Shown: positions 28,301 to 34,879 of the stretch, one piece after another
How the letters are laid out: every line of letters begins with the position of its first letter
Position numbering within the stretch: position 1 is the first letter of the stretch
Assembly: GCA_038373865.1 (NCBI GenBank)
Contig: JAXGGA010002257.1
Coordinates: 1-64,000, forward strand
Length of the DNA: 64,000 bases
Origin: Uloborus plumipes
Lineage: Eukaryota; Arthropoda; Arachnida; Araneae; Uloboridae
Reading direction: 5' to 3'
Made by a program: the position numbers and the translations under genes
The notes under the pieces: generated by a model
What the model saw: the letters and a program-made list of their open reading frames with translations, nothing else
The model's database searches: none
Told to the model about the DNA's origin: nothing

Positions 28301-31300
28301 CCATTTGCTTCACCAAGAATAAAACATTCTAATGCCAACTTCAAAGTGCTGCCAAAACTAAAAAACTAGGTTCTAGACGGAAACTTATTTTGCATAAGAC
28401 ACTTTCAACCCTTTTAAATCGAAAAATATGCAAATTAATCACACTAGTTTAATTTAATTTTTTCAACGATTTTCCACACTTTCATGGAATTGCCCAAATG
28501 CATTTATTCACGTCGATAATCTTAACTGGAGTAATTATAATCTCCCCAAAAACAACAGTGTTGTAAAAAAATCCCCCGCCAAGAAAACCTTAAATACTCA
28601 GCCTTAAAAAGTTATGATATCGAGTTTTCCCGCCAAGTTTGTGCCAAACTACAACTAACCTGTATGTATAGTTCTTTTAAATTGTTTTCAGTTTTGCCAG
28701 GCGGGATCTTTGTCTTGTGAGGTGGTTGCTTAATGAGTAAAAACTTCCCGCCTGGCGGGACTGAAAACAATTTAAAAGAACTATACATACAGGTTAGTTG
28801 TAGTTTGGCACAAACTTGGCGGGAAAACTCGATATCATAACTTTTTAAGGCTGAGTATTTAAGGTTTTCTTGGCGGGGGATTTTTTTACAACACTGTTGT
28901 TTTTGGGGAGATATCACATATTTTTGCATTAATATTATTTCTTTGCCTGTTTTTTTTTTCTCTTCAAAATTTACTTTGCATGTTTTTTTTTCCCTTCAAC
29001 ATTTTTCTTGGCGGTCCGACATCTGTGGTTTTCTTGGCAGCATGCATTTGGTGCAAAAGTTCAAGGATCTTCTTCAGTCTAGGATAAATTTGAAATCAAT
29101 CACAATGTACCACCCGAACCGACGCAAAACAAAGCTAGTTGCTAACAATACTACGATTAAATTAAAAGTTTAAAAAAAAAACCCCAACCCTTACTGCCGA
29201 TCTCATATTAAAATGAACTAAATTGAAGATCCCTTTTAAAAGCCTTATGCAATAAAATCAATTACAAATATTTTATTTGTTAACAAATAGAAACTGGCAA
29301 CAGATGAAATTATAAATCATTGAGTTTTCTTTCCTCGTGGCCCAACAATGAAAACATAAATGCTCAGATGTTGAACAGAGCTAGTAGATAGAAATCGGAC
29401 CAATTTTAAGCATTAATAACTCCGGGGTGCGATGACCCCGGGGGGTAAATTTTGGGAAAATGTCCTCAATGTCTCATCGAGAATATTCATACCAAAAATC
29501 AACACTAAAGACCCCCGGGGAGAAAAGATACGGAAAATAAAAACGAGGGGGGAGGGGGTGGGGGGTCGAAAAACCCCCTATGCCGAGCTTTGGGACAAAA
29601 TAAATGTGGGTGCAAAAGCAGAGCTCAATCCGAGTTACCGTTTAGTCTGGACCCCTGTCAAACAATTTTTAAAAAGTGCGAAAAATAGCGATTTTATAAC
29701 ATATATCACCCCTCCTCCTGAGGGTCCTGGATGTTTTGCTTTAGTATGTGCCGTCAGGGGTCGCTGGAGATTGAGTATACCAAAAATGAACTCGAAGGAT
29801 CTTTATGGGGCCGAGATACAGAGGGGTGAAAACCCCGGTTTGGTTACTCGCGTAAACAGTCCTAGTCGCTCTTTTACATTTTTATTGGCGACGGAAATTT
29901 CTTGGCGGCTTGTATTTGGTTTTCTTGGCGGGGCGGGACGCTCCCGCGTCCCGTGATTGTTCGGCTCTCTTTCTTCACGCATAAGATTAAAAGGGAATTA
30001 ATTCTGCTACCCTCAAGACAAATCAATAAATGATATTTTCCGTATTTTCTCATTGGAAAGAGACAAAAAGAGGTTTAAACTAAATTAAGTTTATAACTTA
30101 GAATTTATAATAGCTGTAGATACATATCTTGGTTTTTAACTGCTTTTTTATTTCTGAAAAGGAATATATGTAACATTTAATCCAAAAAAGTTCAAAAAGA
30201 TTAATTGGCTCCTGAAAAGTACGGATAAACTCTGAAGTCGGAATTAAATTTTTCTGCATTTTTGCTATTTTTGAGAGCAAAGAGTCCATTCTAGAATTAA
30301 CCTATATTAAAGTATCTCCATATATTATTTCTCTAAGCCGAATCCTATACCCGGTCGAAACTCGCTCATTTCTTTATCGAATTGCAAGAAAATTTATGAT
30401 TTTGAAGCTTATCCCGCGGGCTATTGACGAAAATTAGACCCACCCTCTAAAAAGTGTCGGTTCGTTTTTTATTCGAACTTCAATTTTTGGGCACAAAATT
30501 GACTCTATCTAGCGAAATAATTGTCGTATCGTCTCCATTTTGATTTCATTCGAAAGATTAAAAAAAATGCGTTCTTTAGAACGTTTCTCCGCTAGCGCCG
30601 CGTAACGAGAATCTCGAAAATCCACGTTTAAGCGACTTATAAGCGATTGAAGTTTGAAAAAGTTAAATTTTTTGCTCAACTGTCAAAATCGTTACATTGT
30701 TGCTCAAATCAATTTTAAATGCGACATTTCAAGCCAAGGCTTAGCTAGGTAAACCTTAATTGTAACTTTTATTGTTTCAAAATACTATGGCAGTTTTGCG
30801 ATAACGTTAGTATTTAGTTTAGTAGTAGCCTTGGGTATTTGATTTTAATATAGGGTATCACTTTTGTAGTAGTTGTAAAAGTGAACGTGTCTTTGATCCT
30901 TTGAAAAGTTGTCAGAACGACGGCAGTAGATGGCGATGTTGTGCAAATGAAGCCAATAAAAATTGTCGTATTAAATTTTAAGTTTAGAGTTTTTTTTTTT
31001 TTTTTTGCGGAATTCCGCACGGGTCACCTAGTCATTATCTTATTCGAGATACAAAGCTACCTAAACATAAATAATAAGTTTTGTGAACATTGACTAGTCT
31101 ATTGTGTCTAAGTCTAACATAAAAGACTTAAAAAGTTCTTTTTGTTTTGTCCGTTATGAAAATCGGTGATCAAAATAACTTAAAACTATTGAAACTAGTA
31201 ATACATATTTTTTCAATGAAATAAAAGTTACAAAGAAATCAGTACATAAAATGTATAAAGTTTTCATGGATTCGTACGCTTTTAGTTGATGATAACTTGT

Positions 31301-33726
31301 GCTTTTCTTAATCATGAATGCTAGTTACGTAATTCATTCCAACTGTCTACTAAATGTGTAACTCTTTCCGAAAAAACAGCTTTATCATTTATTGTCAACC
31401 ACATATGGTTTTAAAACATATTTATGTGCATAAATACAGAGATATCGAACTTGAATCACAGAAATCTTTTAGAAAATTGTAGGATCTTGTGTGTGTCTGA
31501 ATGAATTGCATACTAAAAAGTTTATCCATTTTTTTAAGTAAGTTTTTTTATTGTTTTATTTAAATGTTTAATTTGTAAGAAGTTATTTGAAGATCAGTCA
31601 TCAGTAAAATATTTTTCTTACAGCTTGAACTGCGAAGAAGATTTTTATATCAGCGCCATTCTCACCATACTATCTGTGGATGTTATGAGGAGCTGTATCC
31701 ATGGCAACTGTGGGAAATGCTGGACTACAGGTTCATGAACGCTCCAGGAAGTCTGCCGAACTGTGGGAACATAGAGGAGGAGCTGTGTGCGTCGCCCAAC
31801 ACCATCTCCCTCAGCAACAGAAGCATCACTTCCGGCGGAGGAGGTGGCCATCGAGCCTCAGGATGGAATTGGTTGCCTTGGCCAAGACAGCAGACGGACA
31901 GGAATGCTCCCGTCAACGGAAACGAGCGGTCGCTAACTGACACCCCAACCAGGCAGAACTTCATGAGACGGTTAATGTCGAGAGAGGGATGGAACCAACA
32001 GCAGCTTGCCAGTCTGAGTAATCCGATGGAAGAACCGTCTGCTCTTGAGGGTTCGGTTGGAACTCTACCTTGGAGGAGCGAATGCATTCACATTTTTCGC
32101 CCAAATTCACGTACGGCTTCGAACTGCTTCCCTCCCATGCGTTTCGGCATCCGGTCCAGAAATTCACCATACGGACGACCCCACAGCAACCACAGACGAA
32201 CGAGATCCAACGACGGCGTTTTCCACCACCTCCACATGAATCCCGCACCGCGTTATGCGCAACCTTACTCCCTGATCGACGGGAACGGTGGCATCACTTG
32301 CCACTTCTCTGGCTGCGAAATCCCTCGCTACATGTGGGGACCACCGCCCCCTTACTCGCAACCACAGTCGACGGAGAACGTGGCCCTCTACAATGAAAAC
32401 AATCAGAACAGGCGAACTAGTATAGGTATAGAACAACTGGGCGGTGGGATTGAAATCAGTCACTGCGAGCAAGTGCTCACTGCTCTCGAAATGGAGCGCG
32501 GCGGGAATGGATCAGTTTCCTCCAAGATGAGCACTCCGTTGTCTGAGAGGCGTTATGTCTGTCACAACTTTTCTTCGGAAGGCATAACGTTGACGATCGG
32601 AGGCAACTACGGTGACTTGTTACCTCAGGATACCGTACACCATGAGCATAAGAAGGAAGAGACATGTATCGTCGAAGTTCATGTGCCATATATCTTTCAC
32701 AAAAAAGATATTGTTTTTAATACGCTGCCCGCAAGGAGCTGTAGAAAAAAAGACAGCAACCCTTTTAAGTCTCTCTCAAATATCCCCTTAGGTCTATCGA
32801 GAAAAATAAATAATCTAAAGAGTGAAAAGTCTGATCCTGGACAACTTTCTGTGATTAAAGCATTTTGTGATGATCTCAAAAAGGATGATACAAATACCGA
32901 AGCTGACAGCACAAAAATTACTTCGACGGCTCAGCTACATACTCTGAAAGAGGTTTCGAGACAACTCTTCTGTGATGGACGTAGTGTAAATAATTCCTTG
33001 GAGACCGACACTTCACCGAGTTCTCTCAGTTACCAACCAACGATGGTCGAAATTCCATCAGAGTTCAAGTCCAGTCTTGTGATAGCAACCAGCCCTTCTA
33101 CACCTGTGGCTGAAAACGTTCCGCTTTCTAACAAAATCTACGCGCAGTCGATGCCCAACCTCAGCTTATCCAACTCGCTTCGTCAACTCCACCGAGCCCC
33201 ATCCAGCGGAAACACTTCGACTTCTTACGATTTCGAATTCGAAGAGGATGTCGTTCTGTGCAGCCCGATCTCCGACATGCCATCCGTGACTCTCCTACGC
33301 GACGACGATGAATCGGACAGCTCGTCGTCCTATCCCCCGTGCCCTCGAATATTCCGCTGCGACCACGACACCCCCTTTTCGAACGATTCCAGTTCCGTGT
33401 CGTGCGAAGTCACCGTGGGCAACTCTGACAGCAGCAGCGACTCGTCGTCCTGCGAAGTCATAGTGATAGGCGAGAAGAGGCACTCGAACACTGTGCTCTG
33501 CAGATCTTCCGATACTTCTATAGTGCCGTTCACATCATCACCATCTATAATCATAAGCAAACGCCCTCCGACCGAGTGCTCGATCAACTGCAACATTCGG
33601 CATCTCCATCGCTATCATCCTGAAAAAATCGAAGTAAGACCGAGGCGTCTGGAAGAAGCTGGTTTTAACATGTCTCAAGACAGGACTAGCAATTTTGTGG
33701 TTACTATAAAAAGTGTGAATGTTTAG
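1251..33726 (+). CDS. ENTREP/FAM189-like four-pass membrane protein with PY motif (six exons)
   Basis: Joined exons 1251-1350, 8351-8538, 13509-13571, 15146-15320, 21268-21443 and 31624-33726 give about 934 residues in consistent phase (1,0,0,1,0). Hydrophobic segments lie near residues 50-75, 92-108, 121-142 and 201-223. A Cys-containing loop (C153, C162, C164, C187) with an N-N-T sequon at 182-184 sits between segments 3 and 4. The remaining tail of about 700 residues is Ser-rich, with PPPPY near 474-478 and acidic Ser clusters near its end. The Ser/Thr/Arg-rich N-terminus, the four-pass module and the PY tail match the ENTREP/FAM189 family. Known vertebrate members sit on endosomes and plasma membrane and recruit ITCH-type ligases through PPxY. 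The family call rests on architecture and remembered similarity. The exon structure is much firmer than the family name. Confidence 0.62.
1640..2390. repeat. Degenerate tandem repeat in intron 1
   Basis: A unit of about 155-170 bp containing TTGTTGGGAATTTGGGAAAA, then TAATCGGTGAAATTCAATTC, recurs at about 1661 and 1816 and decays over three or four further copies to 2390. A (TTA)n run lies at 1888-1922. The gradient of divergence suggests an old expansion. Confidence 0.6.
2805..3813. mobile_element. ACAGTA-rich inverted-repeat element interrupted by a MITE
   Basis: The ends CACTGTAAAAAACGAATG and its inverted counterpart (finishing GCAGTG at 3813) enclose repeated CAGTA/TACTG words that can pair along their length. 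The element is split by a second element at 2978-3576, so its pre-insertion length was about 410 bp. Related copies lie near 9209-9554 and 21489-21855. Confidence 0.6.
2978..3576. mobile_element. 599-bp MITE with perfect 14-bp TIRs, nested
   Basis: GGGTCATTCCATAG (2978-2991) and CTATGGAATGACCC (3563-3576) are perfect inverted repeats, flanked on both sides by TA. Insertion was into the ACAGTA-rich element, which resumes at 3577. The longest internal frame is 60 codons with no recognisable domain, so it is non-autonomous. Confidence 0.75.
3814..5440. other. Intronic AT-rich stretch without recognised features
   Basis: Poly-T/A tracts and short open frames only; a 100-codon frame at 3991-4293 has no recognisable domain or splice support. 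Nothing here is called as a gene. Confidence 0.4.
5470..6090. repeat. Four-copy tandem repeat (about 140 bp) ending in a (GACC/GACA)n tract
   Basis: The core TTGAACGAAAAAATTGTTCA and the phrase ATCTTTCGAACAAAAAAAAG recur near 5492, 5630, 5776 and 5922, spaced about 138-146 bp. The last copy runs into a GACAGACCGACC simple repeat at 6047-6081. The repeat-plus-tract arrangement resembles the 3' end of a non-LTR or other dispersed repeat in arachnids, but no reverse transcriptase frame is present. The open frames of 76 and 88 codons here come from the repeat. Confidence 0.65.
6090..8350. other. Intron 1, AT-rich, simple repeats only
   Basis: Contains TTTA and TC simple tracts (about 6625-6670) and poly-T. 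No exon, RNA gene or well-bounded element recognised. Confidence 0.4.
8351..8538 (+). CDS. Exon 2 of the ENTREP/FAM189-like gene (first membrane span)
   Basis: A pyrimidine-rich acceptor (TTTCTTCCAG) precedes 8351 and GTGAGT follows 8538. The phase-1 reading starts with a split Arg, then SSNSNAPWWKAWIKKY. A hydrophobic segment of about 26 residues with three Gly and two Cys follows, and the exon ends in the entry to span 2 (TYVPGVV). The 188-nt length closes the phase exactly. Confidence 0.85.
9209..9554. mobile_element. ACAGTA-rich inverted-repeat element, copy 2
   Basis: The left part carries ATGTTGTTTTTACAGTATAA and the right part the inverted CAGCAGTTTATTTTATGCAG. In between are repeated AAACTGTAAAATTGCTAG words. 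It is the same family as 2805-3813 without the internal insertion. Confidence 0.55.
9560..11610. other. Intron 2, AT-rich, no recognised gene
   Basis: Simple (AAAT)n at about 10087-10112 and AT-rich sequence. No coding exon or bounded mobile element could be supported. Confidence 0.4.
11636..12323. repeat. Three-copy tandem duplication in intron 2
   Basis: The phrase GACTGCAATTCTTGATCCCG (third copy GACTGCAATTTTTGAGCAC) starts at 11731, 11982 and 12181, giving periods of 251 and 199 bp. The third unit lacks about 52 bp found in the others. Copies 1 and 2 are nearly identical over long runs, so the duplication is recent. Confidence 0.8.
12324..13508. other. Intron 2, unremarkable
   Basis: No coding, RNA or bounded repeat signal recognised beyond poly-A/T tracts. 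Confidence 0.35.
13509..13571 (+). CDS. Exon 3 of the ENTREP/FAM189-like gene (second membrane span)
   Basis: This 63-nt exon sits between acceptor TCTTTTAG and donor GTAAGC. It encodes FIITGLIVMCFAKRRNRYAF followed by Leu. It completes span 2 and ends in a basic cytosolic turn (KRRNR) that sets membrane topology. Both splice sites are in phase 0, so the exon is symmetric. It was recognised by splice sites and phase. Confidence 0.82.
14647..14907. mobile_element. hAT-type MITE with perfect 8-bp target duplication
   Basis: The 261-bp element has ends CAAGGGCGGAT and, inverted, CAAAGGCGGAT. TATTCAAG occurs at 14639-14646 and exactly again at 14908-14915. An 8-bp duplication with short CA-starting TIRs is the hAT signature. 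The internal open frame is an accident of the repeat. The element lies in intron 3, between exons 3 and 4. Confidence 0.85.
15146..15320 (+). CDS. Exon 4 of the ENTREP/FAM189-like gene (third span and Cys loop)
   Basis: The acceptor TTTTTCTGCAG precedes 15146 and GTAAGC follows 15320. The reading begins MKMAGGCCLICALLCVVITV, a Cys-rich third span, then a loop with HECVY and TCMC. The exon is noticeably richer in GC (CACC/GTC repeats) than its surroundings, as expected for selected coding sequence. It ends in phase 1 (G of a split Ala codon). Confidence 0.88.
15817..15850 (-). repeat. Helitron-like 3' hairpin candidate
   Basis: On the minus strand CGCGGGCTTTTGCCCGCG forms a strong stem followed within about 20 bases by CTAA and CTAG. 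A Helitron 3' end has a hairpin shortly before CTRR. The matching 5' end was not located, so this is only a candidate. Confidence 0.3.
16250..17490. other. Intron 4, AT-rich, no recognised gene
   Basis: Short hydrophobic open frames (for example 16469-16672) are AT-driven and lack splice support. Nothing else recognised. Confidence 0.35.
18326..19781. mobile_element. 1.46-kb TIR element with internal AAGTGGG motifs
   Basis: The ends read ATAGGGTTAGTTAGGGTAAG then TGGGCC at 18326-18351, and the inverted partner at 19756-19781, with 3 mismatches in 26. Sequences resembling the terminal GGTAAGTGGG recur inside (about 19211-19224 inverted, 19244-19253 direct). No transposase frame is seen. It contains a smaller TA-flanked MITE at 19285-19460. 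Confidence 0.7.
19285..19460. mobile_element. pogo/Tigger-like MITE, nested
   Basis: The 176-bp element starts CAGTCGACGCTCGATATAAC and ends with a near-perfect inverted copy. It is flanked by TA on both sides (19283-19284 and 19461-19462). CAG...CTG ends and a TA target are typical of pogo-type mariner relatives. It lies inside the 18326-19781 element. Confidence 0.75.
19970..20628. mobile_element. Inverted-repeat element with about 50-bp arms, host to a piggyBac-like insert
   Basis: The left arm (ATGCAATACACCAGCAACTC, then GTTTATTCCATC) is mirrored at 20577-20628 with few differences. The arms flank unrelated sequence, most of which is the TTAA-type element at 20083-20494, so the original element was only about 240 bp. 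Confidence 0.65.
20083..20494. mobile_element. piggyBac-like MITE with TTAA duplication
   Basis: TTAA at 20079-20082 is followed by CCCTTTAAGCGGT. The other end, ACCGCTTAAAGGG, is followed by TTAA at 20495-20498. CCC...GGG termini with a TTAA duplication are the piggyBac signature. At 412 bp with no transposase it is non-autonomous. Internal GGTTTGCCCGTACGG words repeat. Confidence 0.8.
20650..21066. mobile_element. MITE-like element rich in CGATGAG words
   Basis: The ends carry CCCAAGTAGCATCAACTCATCGG-type sequence (20 or so bases from 20660) and an inverted partner near 21032-21066. Inside, GATATCCTTCCGATCAA occurs twice about 60 bp apart, and many CATCGG/CCGATG words make the block highly self-complementary. 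No recognised transposase. Confidence 0.5.
21268..21443 (+). CDS. Exon 5 of the ENTREP/FAM189-like gene (fourth span)
   Basis: The acceptor TTGTTTTCAG precedes 21268 and GTTTGT follows 21443. The phase-1 reading gives HRFVFNNTPNCEVVHGSLYS, a fourth span centred on SVLGILLCISCSMLIYQLL, then a cytosolic basic stretch (HEKKRVYWEQ). Two other open frames across the same bases are shadows, because only this frame continues into both neighbouring exons. Confidence 0.88.
21489..21855. mobile_element. ACAGTA-rich inverted-repeat element, copy 3
   Basis: Begins just after exon 5 (about 45 bases past the donor). The left part CTGTTTTTACAGTATAATAC and right part TTCATTTTTTTACAGTG mirror each other. Internal GTAAAATTAGCAATTTTAG words repeat. 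Same family as 2805 and 9209. Confidence 0.55.
22200..22640 (+). repeat. Inverted partner of 24400-24910
   Basis: The block starting GGACCCCACACTACTT and running through GCTTGGCGACATATCGCCAA recurs inverted at 24400-24910. Both encode the same accidental peptide (SNTWRPKAWRHIAKWSRQFI), showing the relationship in translation. Two copies of one dispersed repeat in opposite orientation, sharing long stretches. Confidence 0.65.
23344..25250. mobile_element. 1.9-kb TIR element with GGGAAAGTGGG motifs
   Basis: The ends TAGGGTCAGGTGGGGGAAAG then TGGGG at 23344 and the inverted partner ending CCTGACCCTA at 25250 match with one or two differences. GGGAAAGTGGG-like copies lie inside (about 23552-23580, 24079-24095 and 25205-25220). 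It contains the AAAGGAAGTATTGTGATCGC dispersed repeat (24140-24910). No transposase was recognised. It is nested in the minus-strand Helitron-like unit. Confidence 0.68.
24130..24910 (-). repeat. Dispersed repeat with AAAGGAAGTAxTGTG ends
   Basis: AAAGGAAGTATTGTGATCGC at 24158 and, near the other end, AAAGGAAGTAGTGTGGGGTC at 24889 bracket the block. A TATG/TGTG simple tract lies at 24356-24386. The distal 500 bp is the inverted partner of 22200-22640. This repeat type is common in arachnid genomes (remembered, not searched). Confidence 0.5.
26161..26205. repeat. Poly-A and (AAT)n microsatellite
   Basis: A homopolymer A run changes into about eight AAT units. Simple-sequence slippage. Confidence 0.9.
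26505..28495. mobile_element. 2-kb TIR element with seven copies of GTAACTTACGTTAC
   Basis: GGGCAATTCCA at 26505 and TGGAATTGCCC ending at 28495 are the inverted ends, with AAAT directly outside both. The 14-base word GTAACTTACGTTAC or a one-base variant occurs at 26518, 26697, 26885, 26900, 27930, 27956 and 28124, all in one orientation. Four lie in the left 410 bp and three in the right 570 bp; the middle 1 kb has none. No transposase frame is present. The clustering near the ends suggests binding sites (inference). Confidence 0.75.
28540..28912. repeat. Long near-perfect hairpin (about 165-bp arms)
   Basis: The left arm starts ATCTCCCCAAAAACAACAGT and the right arm is its inverse, ending at about 28912. 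The arms agree base for base over long stretches, through GTATGTATAGTTCTTTTAAA to GCCAGGCGGGA, around a loop of about 40 bases (28706-28744). The 105-codon frame on the minus strand is a by-product. The loop-proximal GCGGGA/TCCCGC words also occur in nearby repeat sequence (28860-28880, 29020, 29930). Confidence 0.85.
28913..29960. repeat. Unclassified repeat-like block with CTTGGCGG words
   Basis: TTCTTGGCGG recurs at about 29005, 29898 and 29921, echoing the hairpin arm. The block ends in a compact stem GGGACG...CGTCCC (29935-29952). A 174-codon frame at 29432-29956 is long for this composition, but it has no recognised domain and overlaps G-rich low-complexity sequence, so it is not called a gene. 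Confidence 0.4.
30990..31031 (+). mobile_element. Helitron-like 3' end
   Basis: After a poly-T run, the 12-base palindrome GCGGAATTCCGC (31007-31018) is followed by ACGGGTCAC and CTAG (31028-31031) with T next. A stem about ten bases before a terminal CTAG at an A/T site is the classic Helitron 3' signature. The 5' end was not fixed; 30330-30370 is a possible start. Confidence 0.5.
31032..31623. other. Distal intron 5, no recognised feature
   Basis: AT-rich sequence leading to the exon 6 acceptor. No coding, RNA or bounded repeat signal seen. Confidence 0.4.
31624..33726 (+). CDS. Exon 6 of the ENTREP/FAM189-like gene (long cytoplasmic tail)
   Basis: The acceptor TTTTTCTTACAG precedes 31624. 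The frame is open for 700 codons to TAG at 33724-33726. It starts LELRRRFLYQRHSHHTICGC, with a small Cys/His patch. It carries PPPPY (codons 32341-32355), a possible WW-domain ligand, then Ser/Thr-rich low-complexity sequence. A short Leu-rich block (SMPNLSLSNSLRQLHR) and acidic Ser clusters (DDDESDSSSS and SDSSSDSSS) follow. The GC-rich composition over 2.1 kb in an AT-rich region marks real coding sequence. No catalytic domain is visible. Confidence 0.92.
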   Translation, partial: LELRRRFLYQRHSHHTICGCYEELYPWQLWEMLDYRFMNAPGSLPNCGNIEEELCASPNTISLSNRSITSGGGGGHRASGWNWLPWPRQQTDRNAPVNGNERSLTDTPTRQNFMRRLMSREGWNQQQLASLSNPMEEPSALEGSVGTLPWRSECIHIFRPNSRTASNCFPPMRFGIRSRNSPYGRPHSNHRRTRSNDGVFHHLHMNPAPRYAQPYSLIDGNGGITCHFSGCEIPRYMWGPPPPYSQPQSTENVALYNENNQNRRTSIGIEQLGGGIEISHCEQVLTALEMERGGNGSVSSKMSTPLSERRYVCHNFSSEGITLTIGGNYGDLLPQDTVHHEHKKEETCIVEVHVPYIFHKKDIVFNTLPARSCRKKDSNPFKSLSNIPLGLSRKINNLKSEKSDPGQLSVIKAFCDDLKKDDTNTEADSTKITSTAQLHTLKEVSRQLFCDGRSVNNSLETDTSPSSLSYQPTMVEIPSEFKSSLVIATSPSTPVAENVPLSNKIYAQSMPNLSLSNSLRQLHRAPSSGNTSTSYDFEFEEDVVLCSPISDMPSVTLLRDDDESDSSSSYPPCPRIFRCDHDTPFSNDSSSVSCEVTVGNSDSSSDSSSCEVIVIGEKRHSNTVLCRSSDTSIVPFTSSPSIIISKRPPTECSINCNIRHLHRYHPEKIEVRPRRLEEAGFNMSQDRTSNFVVTIKSVNV

Positions 33727-34074
33727 CTTTTAATTCCTTTAGTGTTTTTTGTATGAAGTACTGTAATTTTGCAATTTGCTTATGTGTGAACTTCTGCACA
33801 AGATCTACGAAAATGTGGCTTTATACATGTATGGGACCATATCTTTTTGAGCTAAAATTAAGCCCCCATATTGGGCGGTTACATTACAGCTATTTGTGGA
33901 ACTATTTTTTATAGGAAATGAAAAAATAGACCATCGCTTTTAAACTAATAATACTTAAATGAAATTTAAACTTGTTTATTTTCTTGTTCAGGGAAAAAAG
34001 AATCAATACTGATGTGACTTATAACTCTCGCTCACGAGTTATAATCAGTAAAATATGAATTTTTTTCCAATAAA
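33727..34074 (+). terminator. 3' UTR and polyadenylation signal of the ENTREP/FAM189-like gene
   Basis: The sequence becomes AT-rich immediately after the stop. The first AATAAA downstream is at 34069-34074. A short stem (TTATAACTC at 34019-34027 pairing with GAGTTATAA at 34036-34044) lies just before it. A TIR element starts 31 bases after the AATAAA, so cleavage would fall at or just inside the element edge. Confidence 0.5.
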
Positions 34075-34104
34075 TTTCTCTGAAACGTAGCGTGAATAAT
34101 ATAT

Positions 34105-34481
34105 GTGGCTTGGTTCTAAAAGGGCCTAAGTCAAAAATGTTAGTTTCGAGAAAAAGGCGATGAAAGATATTTGAGATTTTTTAGAATGCTATAACTTTCT
34201 CATATTAAGATTCCCATTATTATTTTTTGGTATTTGTTTATTGTTAGTTTAAAAAAAAAAATTATCATAAGAAAGTTTTTAACCTGTTACTATTTTTGTT
34301 ATGTAAATATTATGACATTGGCCCTTTTTGGATTTAAAGCTACTGCAACAATACAATCAATTTTAGTTTGATATTAGACATTGGCCTTTGTAGAATTCGA
34401 GTTTTACTAAATTGGAAACTTTTGATGTAAATAACACAGAATGTGGAAAAATTGACATTGGCCCTTTTAGAACCAAGCCAC
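34105..34481. mobile_element. 377-bp MITE with perfect 20-bp TIRs
   Basis: GTGGCTTGGTTCTAAAAGGG (34105-34124) is perfectly inverted at 34462-34481. GACATTGGCCCTTTT-like words recur inside (about 34314, 34372 and 34453), again a terminal-derived motif in array. It lies directly downstream of the ENTREP-like gene. Confidence 0.75.
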
Positions 34482-34777
34482 AGATATTTATTTTGTACAA
34501 TATCAAGATTAATTTACGAAACCCGTCATAGACAATATTAAATACTGAAAATTGATGTCGAAAGAAATTTAAATTTTTGACAATTTCCACGATGCTTTAT
34601 TGTATCCGTATTCATTAATCACCTCTTAAATCAAGAACATCTAAAAATGCTATTTTTTGGTAATTAAAAAAAAAGGAACATTTACAAATGCAAAAAGATT
34701 TTTATAATAGATCACCTATGTCTTAAAGAAATAGTTCTTATCTATAATTTTCAGATTAAATTTCCTTCTCAACAGTT

Positions 34778-34879
34778 CTGTACCTCAGAACCAGACTAAC
34801 GTAAGTCCATTTTCGTCATTTTTCAGTAGAGGGGAAAATGACGAAAATGGACTTACGTTAGTCTGGTTCTGAGGTACAG
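34778..34879. mobile_element. Perfect 45-bp foldback element
   Basis: CTGTACCTCAGAACCAGACT and the following 25 bases are perfectly inverted at 34835-34879 around a 12-base loop. AGTT flanks both ends. The same arm heads the element at 51385-51828, so this is a deleted, arm-only derivative of that family. Confidence 0.8.

Noticed and set aside
28612..28929. 105-codon minus-strand frame
   Set aside because: Produced by the long hairpin; no domain and no coding composition.
29432..29956. 174-codon plus-strand frame
   Set aside because: Long but in G-rich repeat-like sequence, with no recognised domain and no splice partner. A protein search would be needed to revive it.
31725..33596. Several minus-strand and +1/+2 frames over the last exon
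   Set aside because: Shadows of the 700-codon exon 6, whose frame is fixed by the acceptor and by exon 5.
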